A stretch of 64,000 bases of DNA. It comes from Clitoria ternatea. Taxonomy: Eukaryota; Streptophyta; Magnoliopsida; Fabales; Fabaceae. Shown piece by piece: positions 23,561 to 32,866 of this stretch (within the stretch, counting starts at the first letter, position 1; each line of letters begins with the position of its first letter). Position numbers and translations under genes: made by a program. The stretch covers positions 44,750,001 to 44,814,000 of the forward strand of contig CM075676.1 in assembly GCA_037962975.1 (NCBI GenBank), written 5' to 3'. Under the pieces are notes generated by a model. That model made no database searches, was not told the origin of the DNA, and saw only the letters and a list, made by a program, of their open reading frames with translations.

Positions 23561-26139
23561 AATAGTAACTTAAAATAATATTATTTCCAGTATAATAACA
23601 AATTTCTAAAAGCGATATGAAAATAACCCAAAAAATATAAAAGAGAAGTATTCTTACCTTAGGATTTTGGCAGAACCTTCTCTCCAAAAACTTTTCTTCT
23701 CTCTCTCACTTCCACCACTATCTCACTAGCACTACTATATTAAGAAAACTTAATCTGAAATTGTGAATTCTAAAGAAGAAATCCTTCGGTATTTATAGGA
23801 AAAAAATTTACTATGCATTCTATTATTTTAATATAAAAGTACTATGCATTTTTGAATTTTTTATTCCAGGTTACTGTACACCTTTTGAAAATTTCATACA
23901 TACACAGTATTTTGCATAGTAACTGTCGGCAGAATTATTAAGCCAAATAGTAACCTTTCACTCGGTATATTTTAAATATTCAAAATGAGTCCTTTTGAAA
24001 TTTAGCGATATTATATCAGTCCTTACTAATTTTATAACATGTAATATAAAGTTGAAATTTTAAAAATCTAAAATTTTCTGTTAATAAAAATTTATTAATA
24101 CGTTTCCAATTTTTTTAACGATTGGAAAAAATCAAGATTTTTCTCAAACCGATAATTTTTAGATAAGTCTACTTGAAACGGATTTTAGAAAATTTTTTTA
24201 TAATTTACATTCACTTTCTTATAAATATTTTTAATTTAAGTCACTTATATGAATTTAAAATTATTTAAAAAATATTATTTTATATAAAAAATTCCAAAAT
24301 TCCAAAAAATTCTAAAAAATCATAAATAATACGTAGATTAAAAACTTCTAAAGAGCCATAATCTAATTACTTCAAAATTTTAATATAAAAATAAAAATAA
24401 GGGTGTTACACTGGTGCAACTACGAGTCAACCCAATATAACAGAGAGGAGGAGGAAGATCAAGAACGACTCTTCAGGAGGACCAACGAAGAAACATAAAC
24501 CTTCAAGGAGTCTGAAAAAGGCAAGGGCTTCAAAAGGTAAAGCTGTAGAGACCTCGGATGCAGCTGAAGTTTCTTCTGGACTCTATAAGGGTATTCCTTC
24601 TGGGGTCTCTGGATCTAGTCCGATCTCTTTCCCAACTGCTTCATTCCTTACTCCCTTCCTCTCATACCGGGGGACAACTCCAGCGATTCTTCCTCAGCCG
24701 CTATACGAACTTCGGCCCACGCTTAAACCTAAAGAAATCAAAGAGGCGTGTGAGGCCGGAAAATGGCAGTTAACAGAACTTACTGGGATGCTTCACTCGC
24801 TCAGTTTGTTAGCTGATGATGCTGACAAGGTTGATGAGCTGAGTGATAAGGTAGAACAGCTCAACCTCTCGGTGGGGAAGGATAAAGCTGCCCTAAGATT
24901 AATGGAAGATCGCCTCGCCAAGTCTAAAGAGTTCGGACATATTATGAACAAGGAAAATCTCAAGCTCAAAACCATGCTTAAAGACTTAGAGGGTAAACTG
25001 GCAGAGAAGGAGGAGATGCTTGGTAAATCTCAAGAAGAACTCCGTAGCAGTCAAGCTAAACAAGCTGATCTTGAAGATAAAAGCAAAGCTGCTGCGGAGG
25101 ATTATTTTAAACAAGCAGAGGAATGGTCCCAGAAGGAGAAGAATTTCCTCCTTGAGATCGAGGGACTGAGGGCTAGGAGCACGGAATCTCAAGGATCAGA
25201 TGGAGATCTTTCGAGGTTGCGGGAAGAATTGGCTGTAGCAAAAGCCGAGGCGCAGGAAGCTATTGACATATGCACTCAAGCAGTTGAAGAATCCTTCGGC
25301 CTAGCTATACGCTAAGTTTTCTATCGTAACCCCACTGTGTCGCTTAACCTCTATGGTATGGATCCGTTCTATGAATTCCATGGAGGGAGGTTAGTTACAG
25401 TTGTTCATGGTCGACATGAAGATCCTCCGGAGTCCTTGTATGGTTTGGCCCCTCTTCCCAAGGGTCAAAGTATGGGACCGGATTTCGTTTTTCCTATTCC
25501 TGAAGTCGCCTCATCTGCAGGAGGTGTTAAAGCTCCAGAAGAGAAGACTCTAGAGGAAATCCTAAAGGAAGGGATACAAGAACCTGGAGAAGGGGAAAGG
25601 CAGAAAGAGACTGAAGAGCAAGTCCACCCTTCGTAGTCTTGCTATTTTTAATATGTAAAGTTGTATTCCGGGATCAACTCCAGTATTATATGTAATCCTG
25701 CTCTTCACGAATGAATAAAATTCCCTTTTAGAATTTTGTCTTCAATACTTCATGATGAATAATATGACTCAGATGTATATATCGTTTCAGTAATTGATAA
25801 TCCGCTCTGTAGGGCTAACGTTGAGGTCGGATTGAAATAATCACCTCAGAAAATCATATAATTTTAGAATGGAAAGATATATAAATGAATACTGTCCCCA
25901 AGTGCAGGTATGTTAAGGATTAGGTACCTGTCATAGGGCATCATCCTTAATTCCTTTGGGGAGAAAAGGAGTCGATCCGTTGTTCACAGTAGCGGTGTCA
26001 CAGGATGGATGACTAGTATTAGTTCGTATTATTCTCATTGGAGATGAAAACGTTGTCCAATGTGAGAGTATTGTTCCGTGCTTGGGGAACTACAAAGATA
26101 CATAAAAATGATAGTTGGATCTTCCATCACAAAGATGAT

Positions 26140-26580
26140 GATGGGAATTTGTTCATGCCAGGAGTTACATCATTAAATCACAGATTAAGTGATTGAGATC
26201 ATCCGTCCTGGGTAAATATATCTCAATCGTAAGAGTACGATTGAGCCTTCAAAATCATAGGAGTTGCATCATCAAACCACAGGATAGGTAGTTGAGATCG
26301 TCCGTCCTGAGGAAACACTTTTCAAAACTTCAGAAGCTTCCATCATAAGGATGATGATGGGAATTGTCCATGCCAGGAGTTACATCCTCAAATCACAGGA
26401 TAGGTGATTGAGATCGTCCGTCCTGGGGAGTACACTACGCTAGGAGTTACATCGTCAAATCACAGAATAGGTGATTGAGATCATCCGTCCTGGGGGGCAC
26501 ATCACGCCAGGAGTTTCATCGTCAAATCACAGAATAGGTGATTGAGATCATCCGTCCTGGGCAAATACGTTTCACCCGTC
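26140..26580. repeat. five-copy tandem repeat in the tail of module A (about 66 bp unit)
   Basis: Five copies of a unit with AGGAGTTACATCRTCAAATC, ACAGAATAGGTGATTGAGAT and CATCCGTCCTGGG, near 26160, 26262, 26375, 26443 and 26509. The last three are spaced by about 67 bp. A single diverged copy is in the tail of module B at about 31652-31705. Tandem repeats in the 3' untranslated part are a known habit of Tat-group elements and can seed satellite DNA. Confidence 0.8.
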
Positions 26581-27139
26581 AGGGTACGGATTGAGTTTTC
26601 AATTTCATTATCAAGTCTGGTGTCGAGACGAGGTTATCATTCTACTTGTCCCCTAGCTTGTGTGAGGGACTAGTAAAGTGGCTCATATAATCTACGTCGT
26701 TTTAGAAGAAGTGTAGATGCCGGATGATACACGTTGTCATGTAGACATTCGTTCTTGGAACGAAGGTTCCGTCGTCGTGGCATTCGTGAGGACGAATATG
26801 GACAAAGATTCTTTGAGCGAGAATCCCAAAAGTTTTTGAAACTTGCAACCCTTGGTATTCGAGTAACAGTTGCAACGTTTCTCATGATTGGACATTTAAT
26901 GCCTTTAATCACGTGGGCGAGCCATTATTGCCTTAAATGCACACGTCTTTATAACCGTCACTAGGGAGCTTCATGGGCCTGAAATTTAAATTCTGAGGCC
27001 CATTTGAGAGGCCCTTTTGACGAATCGTCGTTGATTTCACGCCTTAAGGTTTGAAACGACAGCCTTGGATTTACCAAAATGGCGTCGTTTAGTGACAAAC
27101 GACATAACCTTCGACTCGTAATTGAGTCTGTTGACCCCT

Positions 27140-27146
27140 TATAAAA
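27140..27146 (+). promoter_or_regulatory. TATA box of aORF-B
   Basis: TATAAAA followed by GGGATACTTAG, in register with the box of aORF-A. It lies about 170 bp before the ATG at 27313. A candidate leader intron (AG then GTAACC near 27267, TTCTAG near 27302) has a matching donor in copy A (GTAACC near 16750). Confidence 0.6.
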
Positions 27147-27312
27147 GGGATACTTAGTGAATTCAGAAATCACTCAGTCTTGCTTTCCTAACGAAACTCT
27201 ACAAAATTTTTGAGAAAACATTGTTTGCTTGTGTGATACTTGATTCACCACCCTTCTTCATCCTTAGGTAACCTTTCCTTCGTCTTCTCGTATTTTCTTC
27301 TAGTTTTTCTAA

Positions 27313-29918
27313 ATGTCTGGGAGAGGTTTCGCTGGCTCGAGCCGCGTTGGCCCTAGGGGAGGAGGAGGAAGAGCGTTGTCTCGAATTTTCTCTAGTCGTG
27401 GTGGGAGGATCCTTGTGATCTTCCATTCAAACCCACTTCATTCAGAGAGGGAGGCATCGCCCTATTCAAGGCGAAGGGTGATAATACCCTCTTCAGAATC
27501 CTTTTCTAGTGAGAGTGAGGAGAGCGTTGATTTATACCACTCTGATGATGTGAGTTTTTATCACAGCGTGAAGGTGTTTAAACTAGCTATAAAGGAGATG
27601 ACTGGAAAAAGTGCCTCTGGCAGTGGAGGACCATCTCAGCAGTATATCTTGAAGATAGCTTCCGGGCTGTGCAATGTAGTTGCACATCGGATTGATTGGG
27701 TTAAGCTCCAAAAGGAGCGTCCTTATTGTTGGGTTGCGGGTGAATTTCTCTCAACACCGTCTATCCATGCTCGGGAGGACGGAGCAAGGTTGGAGCCCCG
27801 CTTCATAGTTTTCAAAAAGGAGAAATTCAAGAAGCGTTTTATGGTGTTGGCTCATCGTCTCTCAGAACGGGTTTGTCATACACCGGATGAGAGGTCAATA
27901 TTCATGTATGACTTCGTATTTTTGAATTTAGCTGTACGCCTTCCCTTCACAAATTTCAGATGGGGGTGTTGAGATTTTTGGATTGCGCCTCCTCTCAGCT
28001 TCACCCTAATGGATGGGGGTTAATCTGTTCTCTTAAAGTGCTTGGGGATCACTTCAATTTCACACCCACGGTGGCCATGCTTTTTTATTTTACGCAAGTG
28101 GTCCGTCGTGCGGATAAGGAGAAGGGAGGAGTAAGTTTGATAACCCTCCAGACTAACTCTAAAGTCATCAACTTCGAGTCATACACTGACTCCGCCAAAG
28201 TAGATGGGCGTTCATTCAAATCTTATTTCACCAGGATTCGTGTGAAGCCCAATGACCCAGTTTTTTGGCTGAATAAAGACGGGATTCAAGAATTTCCCAT
28301 GGCCTGGACTCATGAACACTTTTTGTTGACGTCCCAGGCTTATTACACCGATGAGGATGAGTTAACCCTAACATCGGTCTCCGTTCTTTCTGCTCTTCAA
28401 TCATACACCGCCTCGCACAAGTTTTTCTCTTGTAGGCGTCTTCTAGGGTCAGAAACTACCCGCGAAGAATACTTGCGTAATTTTCTGTGATTTTTTATTT
28501 TCCTTCTTTTTATGTCTTGATGTCTTCTGTTACTGATGATCTTTCTATCTGATTATGCAGTTGAAATTGAAGCTGAGTCACCAGAGATGGATAAATTGAA
28601 GGGCCTCAAAGCTGGAGGGAAATCTGTCGTGGCTGAAAACAATATTCAGCCAAAGCGGAATTCTAAGAAGGCTACCGTCGAGACCATCATACTCACTTCG
28701 TCCACTGGTGACGATATTCCTTTATTGGAAGGCGGATCTGACATACCCGAATCTCATCCCTCCCCCAAAAAACCAAAGGCCGGAAAGAAGAGGATGAAAG
28801 TAGAACATGACTCTTCTAAGAAAATGGAGTCTCAGCCCTCCCCCAAAAACCAAAGACTTCCGAAGGGGCAGCTGATCCTGGGGCCTCTAAAGGAAAGGGG
28901 ATTGAAGAGACAAAAACGACTGCCCCCAGCAATGTGATTACCTTTTGCGCCAGGCCAATAAGTTCTTACTTTGTGCCCAAGGTTTCCTGTCCCCCTCCAG
29001 GGAACTCCAATCTTGCCCCATACCTAGTGTATGAGGGTCCAGTGCCTCAATGCATCCCTGATTCTCCGTATAAGCTGAAGACTTTAGAGCTTGGAGAAGT
29101 AACTCGAGCTTGTGACGCTGGACAATGGCAACTGGCTGAACTATCTGGTCTTCTGAGATCGGTTCACAGGCTGTCAGAAGATAATGAAAAACTTGGCCAG
29201 TTAACGGGCAAGGTTAACGACCTGAACATTGCCGCAGCTAAGGACAGAGCGACCATTCTTTGCTTGGAAAGTCGGTTGGAGGCTTCCAAGGAAGAAGGGT
29301 ACCAGAAAGACGAAGAAATCTTCAGGCTGAAATATCTTGTTAAAGAGTTGGAGGCTCAAGCACTTGATCAGAAGAAAATCAATTCTGACCTCCACGCCAG
29401 CCTCTGTACGGAGAAGGAGCATTCGGCCAAGTTGGGAGAGGAACTGAAAGAAGCCAAGGTCGTTTACTCGCAAGGAGTTGAAGACTGGGCTCGTAAGGAG
29501 AAGGAGTTGTTACTAAAGTTGGCGAGTTCGAATGACGAGGTCAAAGTTCTGAAAGCGGATTTGACTACTGCGAATACCCGAGCGGAAGAGGCTGTGGATA
29601 TCTGTGTCCAGGCAGTCGAGGAATCTTTTGGGTTGGCTGTTCATCAAATTCAATACCGGAATCCCAAAGTGGAACTTAATTTGAACGGTACTCATAGCTT
29701 TGGTTGACGATCGTCAGGAGGAACCGCCAAACACCATGTATAAGCTAGCTCTTCTCCCCAAAGGTCAGTCAATAGGACATTCTCTCCTGACTCCCATCAC
29801 CCAGCAGCCTAGAAGTGAAGGAACAAGTGTTGATGTAGGTAAAGCTGCTGGTGATGGGGGAGGCGAGTCCGTAGATAAAGGCAAAGGAAAGGGCGGAGAG
29901 ACAGGCCAACAGAAATAA
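27313..29918 (+). pseudogene. aORF-B: second antisense extra gene of the Tat element
   Basis: Exon 1 is 27313-28476, intron 28477-28560, and exon 2 is 28561-29918 (TAA). The protein starts MSGRGFAGSSRVGPRGGGG, with an Arg/Gly/Ser-rich tail, then the same globular domain as copy A (MYDFVFLNLAVRLPF, GVLRFLDC, NFTPTVAMLFYFTQVV, NFESYTDSAKVDGRSFKS). A Lys/Pro-rich linker with a duplicated SHPSPKKPK-like segment and a coiled coil (about 29100-29640, ending CVQAVEESFG) follow. By eye it is about 60-65% identical to copy A in the globular domain. Defects are single-base frameshifts near 27950, near 28850 (a shortened A run) and near 29690. It is otherwise whole and holds no insertion. The mix of basic N-terminus, globular domain and coiled coil would fit nucleic-acid binding and self-association, but this is a guess. 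Confidence 0.8.
28477..28560 (+). other. intron of aORF-B (84 bp)
   Basis: GTAATTTTCT donor and GATTATGCAG acceptor at the same codon position and phase as in aORF-A. Its length is a multiple of three, but it carries an in-frame stop (TGA at 28488-28490), so it must be spliced for the coiled-coil part to be made. Confidence 0.82.
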
Positions 29919-30479
29919 TGCCTTCCTTGTCTTTAGTCTTTATTGATTCAAATCTGCTGTGTTCCGGGATCAGCTCTGGATCAGTTAATCAATTCTTATG
30001 TAATTCAAGATCTGATCAATAAGAAGATAACTTGCTTTATACGTTTATCCATTGAGAGTAATTTCAATAGAATCAGTGTATATGTAATGATCCAATCCAG
30101 ATGTAGACGCGTAAACACTACATCGGATAGCAGCAAACAAGTTTAGTTCTCATGTATAGGTACTTAAATAACCAAAGGCTCGGTTTGGTAGAAAAGATAG
30201 AATATCTTTTGTTGTATTGATATTGTAGTGTGGCGAAATCGTTTATTTAAATCACACGAGCCCGGCAAAAGGTATACCTTAATCTTCGATGATTAGGCTT
30301 TCAATTATAAGTACCATAATGAGGTTTGCTGTTGTGGTGAGACACGTTGTCATCATGAGAATGGCTTGCATTGTTAGCCTTGAGGGGAAATAATCGTGAG
30401 GACGTTTTACTAAGTGTCCATCCTTTGGAATACTCGTTAGTCATTGGATACTGTCCCCAAGCATTATTGGGTGATCAGT

Positions 30480-31135
30480 TTCGAGTGAGCAACTGACTCT
30501 GAATGAATGACTCCGAGTGAGGCTGGTTCTGGCCATGTCATCCGGGAAATTCCATTACCCCTCAAGTTGCTCAGTAAAAGCATATACGTTTTAACTGAGT
30601 CTTATTTTTCATCAAGGACGATTACGAGGGATATTTTCGAGTGGAATTTATTTCGATTGAGAATTCTGAGTGGGAGCTCTTCTGAGTGAAAGCTCTGAGT
30701 GGAAGCTTTCAAAGTAAATCTTTCTGAGTAAAGAGTTCTGATTGAACTTTCCTGAGTGGAAGGCTCTGAGTGATTCTTCAGCCGCACTCGGTTTGATTGT
30801 GCTTACTACACTCAGAGTTCAGTTTTAGCCTTACAATCTGAGTTTTTATTCGGGCTCGAGTTTTCTGAGTGCAAATTCTCCCGAGTGGAGTATTTTCGAG
30901 TGCAACACTACTAATTGGGATTCCACCGAGTGAGACATTTTCGACTCTTCATGGTATAACATCGAGTGAAAAATTTCCGAGTGGGCTATTTTAGTGGAAA
31001 TGCCTTTGGTCAGAGAAAGGTTCTGAGTTTGCATATATACGTTTCGGATGGAGATATTTCGAGTGAATAATTGCTATGGAGATATTCCGAGTGAATAATT
31101 GCTATGAATAATTTCCAGGAGGAGTGCTTCTGGGA
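30480..31135. repeat. GAGTG-motif array in the Tat spacer
   Basis: Some 25 or more dispersed copies of TTCTGAGTGRAA or TTCCGAGTGAA, always in the same orientation, spaced mostly 10-30 bp apart, with variants GAGTGGAA, GAGTAAA and CGAGTGAG. There is no long reading frame. The same short motif fills the unrelated LTR at 57312-60221. Confidence 0.7.
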
Positions 31136-31139
31136 AATT

Positions 31140-31615
31140 TAGAGTTCGGTGTCATTTACTTGTTGTATTTGGAGTTCGGTTCGATCCTACAGTCCAAGCC
31201 TTTCACTGGGGTTCGATTTTGATCCTGCAACCCATGTCTTTCTTAGCGTTCGGTTTAATCCTACTAACTATTCTTCATCAACGTTCGGCCAAACCTACTA
31301 GTTGTATTCGGAGTTCGGTTCAATCCTACAATCTGAGTCTTCAACACGGGGTTCAGATCAGGGCTAATCTTGAACCTACTGCGCCCGTTACTCGGGGTTC
31401 AGTGTGGTCTTGAAGGAGAACCAGCTTACTGCGCCCAAGCCTTCCTCGGTGTTCGGTCGTACCTACTAACCGTACTTGGAGTTCAGTTTGGTCCTACAAT
31501 CCAAGCCTTCAACGGTGTTCAGCCAAACTTACTAACCGTACCCAGAGTTCGGTTTAATCCTACAATCTGGGACTTCGAATGGGGTTCGGTACAGCCTTAT
31601 ATAAAGGTCTGATCC
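31140..31615. repeat. GTTCGG / CCTACAATC irregular repeat zone
   Basis: About ten imperfect units combining GAGTTCGGTTTAATCCTACA with AATCCAAGCCTTCAACG-like pieces, period roughly 40-60 bp. This lies just downstream of the pol end in the sense of the element. No function is evident. Confidence 0.6.
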
Positions 31616-31894
31616 TACTGCGCCCAGGTCTTTCTTTATTTGTACACATTCGAGGAGTTACATCGTCAACTACAGAATGGGTAGTTGAGATCATCCGTCC
31701 TGAATATGTTTGTGCACGCCGGATAGACTGAAAATCACAGCATAAGAAAAACTCGAAAGAGTTAAGTTGATGTATGAGATTCTTATTGAGCAAAAATAAG
31801 AATTACAATAAAAGCGTAGCTGGGATTATGATATAATGATTTCTCCATTGAACAATCTTAAGTGAGGAGAAAAGAGTGCATGTTGCTCCAGCAA

Positions 31895-32860
31895 CTAGCT
31901 ATAATAAATACGCAAGTTCTGGGTATTCCACTTGTTTCGGATTGGAGTGCCATCAAGATTTTCAAGGCGGTAAGAGCCTTTGCCAGCAATCTCGGATACC
32001 CTGTATGGGCCTTCCCAGTTTGGGGCTAGTTTGCCTTGATGAGCGAATTTGTTTCCCACACTTGCTTTCCTCAAAACCAAATCTCCGATATTGAAAGTCC
32101 TTGATTGGACTCGTTTGTTGTATCGAAGGGCGACTTTGGCTTTGATGGCCTGATCTCTAATGAATGCTTCTTCTCTAAGTTCTTGTATGACATCCATTTC
32201 TGATACCAAGTTAACGTTATTGCTTTCCTCAGAGAAGTACTTGACCCTGGTGGAAGCAATTTGCAGTTCCACAGGTATCATTGCCTCCACCCCATAGGTC
32301 AGACGATATGGGGATTCATTGGTGGAAGAATGAGGCGTTGTGCGATATGCCCAAAGGATGTGACACAACTGGTCTGTCCATCCGCCCTTGGCTTCACCAA
32401 GACATTTCTTCAGTCCTTTCAGCACCTCCTTGTTGGCCACCTCAGCCTGGCCGTTAGTTTGGGGATGTTCGACGGAGGAAAATATCTGGGTTATTCCTAA
32501 CCCTTCAAGTAAATCTATAAATTTCCTGTCCGTGAATTGGGTGCCATTGTCTGTGATAACCCGTGCTGGGACTCCGAATCATGTTATAATATTTTCATAC
32601 ATAAAACGATGAGTTCGGGCTGAAGTAATATGCACCACCGGCTCTGCTTCAATCCACTTAGTGAAATAATCGACCCCTACAATGAGATATTTGATGCCCC
32701 CAGGAGCAGTTGGGAAAGGGCCCAAAATATCCAATCCCCATTGGTAGAACGGCCATGGAACAGCGGATGTGAAGAGTTTTTCTGCCGGTGTGTGGTGAAG
32801 ATTAGAAAATTTTTGGCAGGCATCGCATTTCTTGACAAAGTCAATGGAGTCCTGCTTCAT
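31895..32860 (-). pseudogene. integrase core and C-terminal domain
   Basis: Zinc-binding Cys pair in KKCDACQKF, catalytic core first Asp in GLDILGPFP, second Asp in ITDNGTQF, and Glu in the NGQAEVANKE block, so all three DDE residues are readable. A TGA at 32579-32581, most simply a decayed CGA, lies a few codons before the second Asp. The C-terminal part runs through WAYRTTPHSSTNESPYRLTYG and GDLVLRKA to NLRIYYS and a stop at 31895. No chromodomain is present, as expected for Tat elements. Confidence 0.88.
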
Positions 32861-32866
32861 TGTCGG

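Larger units (their letters stand above)
18217..24410. mobile_element. X1: solo LTR in aORF-A, itself split by X2
   Basis: Starts TGTAACACCC and ends GGGTGTTACA, flanked by a perfect 5-bp duplication CTGGT (18212-18216, 24411-24415). TG...CA ends with a 5-bp duplication indicate an LTR, not a DNA transposon. X1 consists of 18217-18880 plus 21971-24410 and is about 3.1 kb. It holds no coding sequence. Removing it restores an unbroken frame in aORF-A, so the gene was probably open when X1 arrived. Internal landmarks are four roughly 55-bp repeats with GTCCTTGCATAGGTATAG and GGTCATAATGGTCC (22905-23045) and an AATAGTAA array (23340-23560). Confidence 0.88.
16815..25636 (+). pseudogene. aORF-A: antisense extra gene of the Tat element, split by nested LTRs
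   Basis: Exon 1 is 16815-17938, intron 17939-18025 (GT-AG, phase 1). Exon 2 is 18026-18216, interrupted by X1, and continues in frame from 24416 to a TAG at 25634-25636, about 845 codons in all. The N-terminal part is Ser/Arg-rich. The globular domain (about 16993-17900) has MHDFVFHHLGVRFPLSEFQ, GVLRFLNC, LHLNGWRLVRALEVLGDYF and NFESYTDSAKVDGKSFKS. This looks like the family called putative gypsy-type transposon domain (Pfam Transposase_28), from memory. The C-terminal part (24788-25315) is a long charged coiled coil ending CTQAVEESFG. Defects are a frameshift between about 16960 and 16993, an in-frame TAA at 25313-25315 and the 6.2-kb insertion. Its role in the element is unknown. Similar extra genes are known in other Tat elements. 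Confidence 0.8.
16069..26642. repeat. 3' module A of the Tat element (aORF-A plus flanks, 4.4 kb without X1)
   Basis: The sequence from 16069 on (TGTCCCCTAGCTTGTGTGAGGG and what follows) recurs at about 26650. From there both copies run in parallel through a TAGATGCCGG block, a GACATT(A/T)AATGCCTTTAATCA block, a promoter, an antisense-strand gene and a GAGTTACATC-repeat tail. Module A ends where module B begins. After subtracting X1 and its duplicated site (18217-24415) it is about 4375 bp. This is a tandem duplication of the whole pol-to-LTR segment, strongly diverged between copies. Confidence 0.8.
26643..31894. repeat. 3' module B of the Tat element (aORF-B plus flanks)
   Basis: Begins with the same CTTGTCCCCTAGCTTGTGTG block as module A, which abuts the 3' LTR. 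It contains promoter, aORF-B (27313-29918), a spacer with GAGTG motifs (30480-31135), a GTTCGG-repeat zone (31140-31610) and one GAGTTACATC unit, then reaches the end of pol. It is longer than module A, mainly because of the GAGTG and GTTCGG zones that A lacks. Confidence 0.78.

Noticed and set aside
18217..24410. X1/X2 as DNA transposons because of their 10-bp inverted ends
   Set aside because: TG...CA termini, 5-bp target-site duplications, 3.1-kb length and lack of coding sequence fit solo LTRs of Ty3/gypsy elements better.
29201..29473. 90-residue minus-strand frame
   Set aside because: Shadow of the coiled coil of aORF-B.
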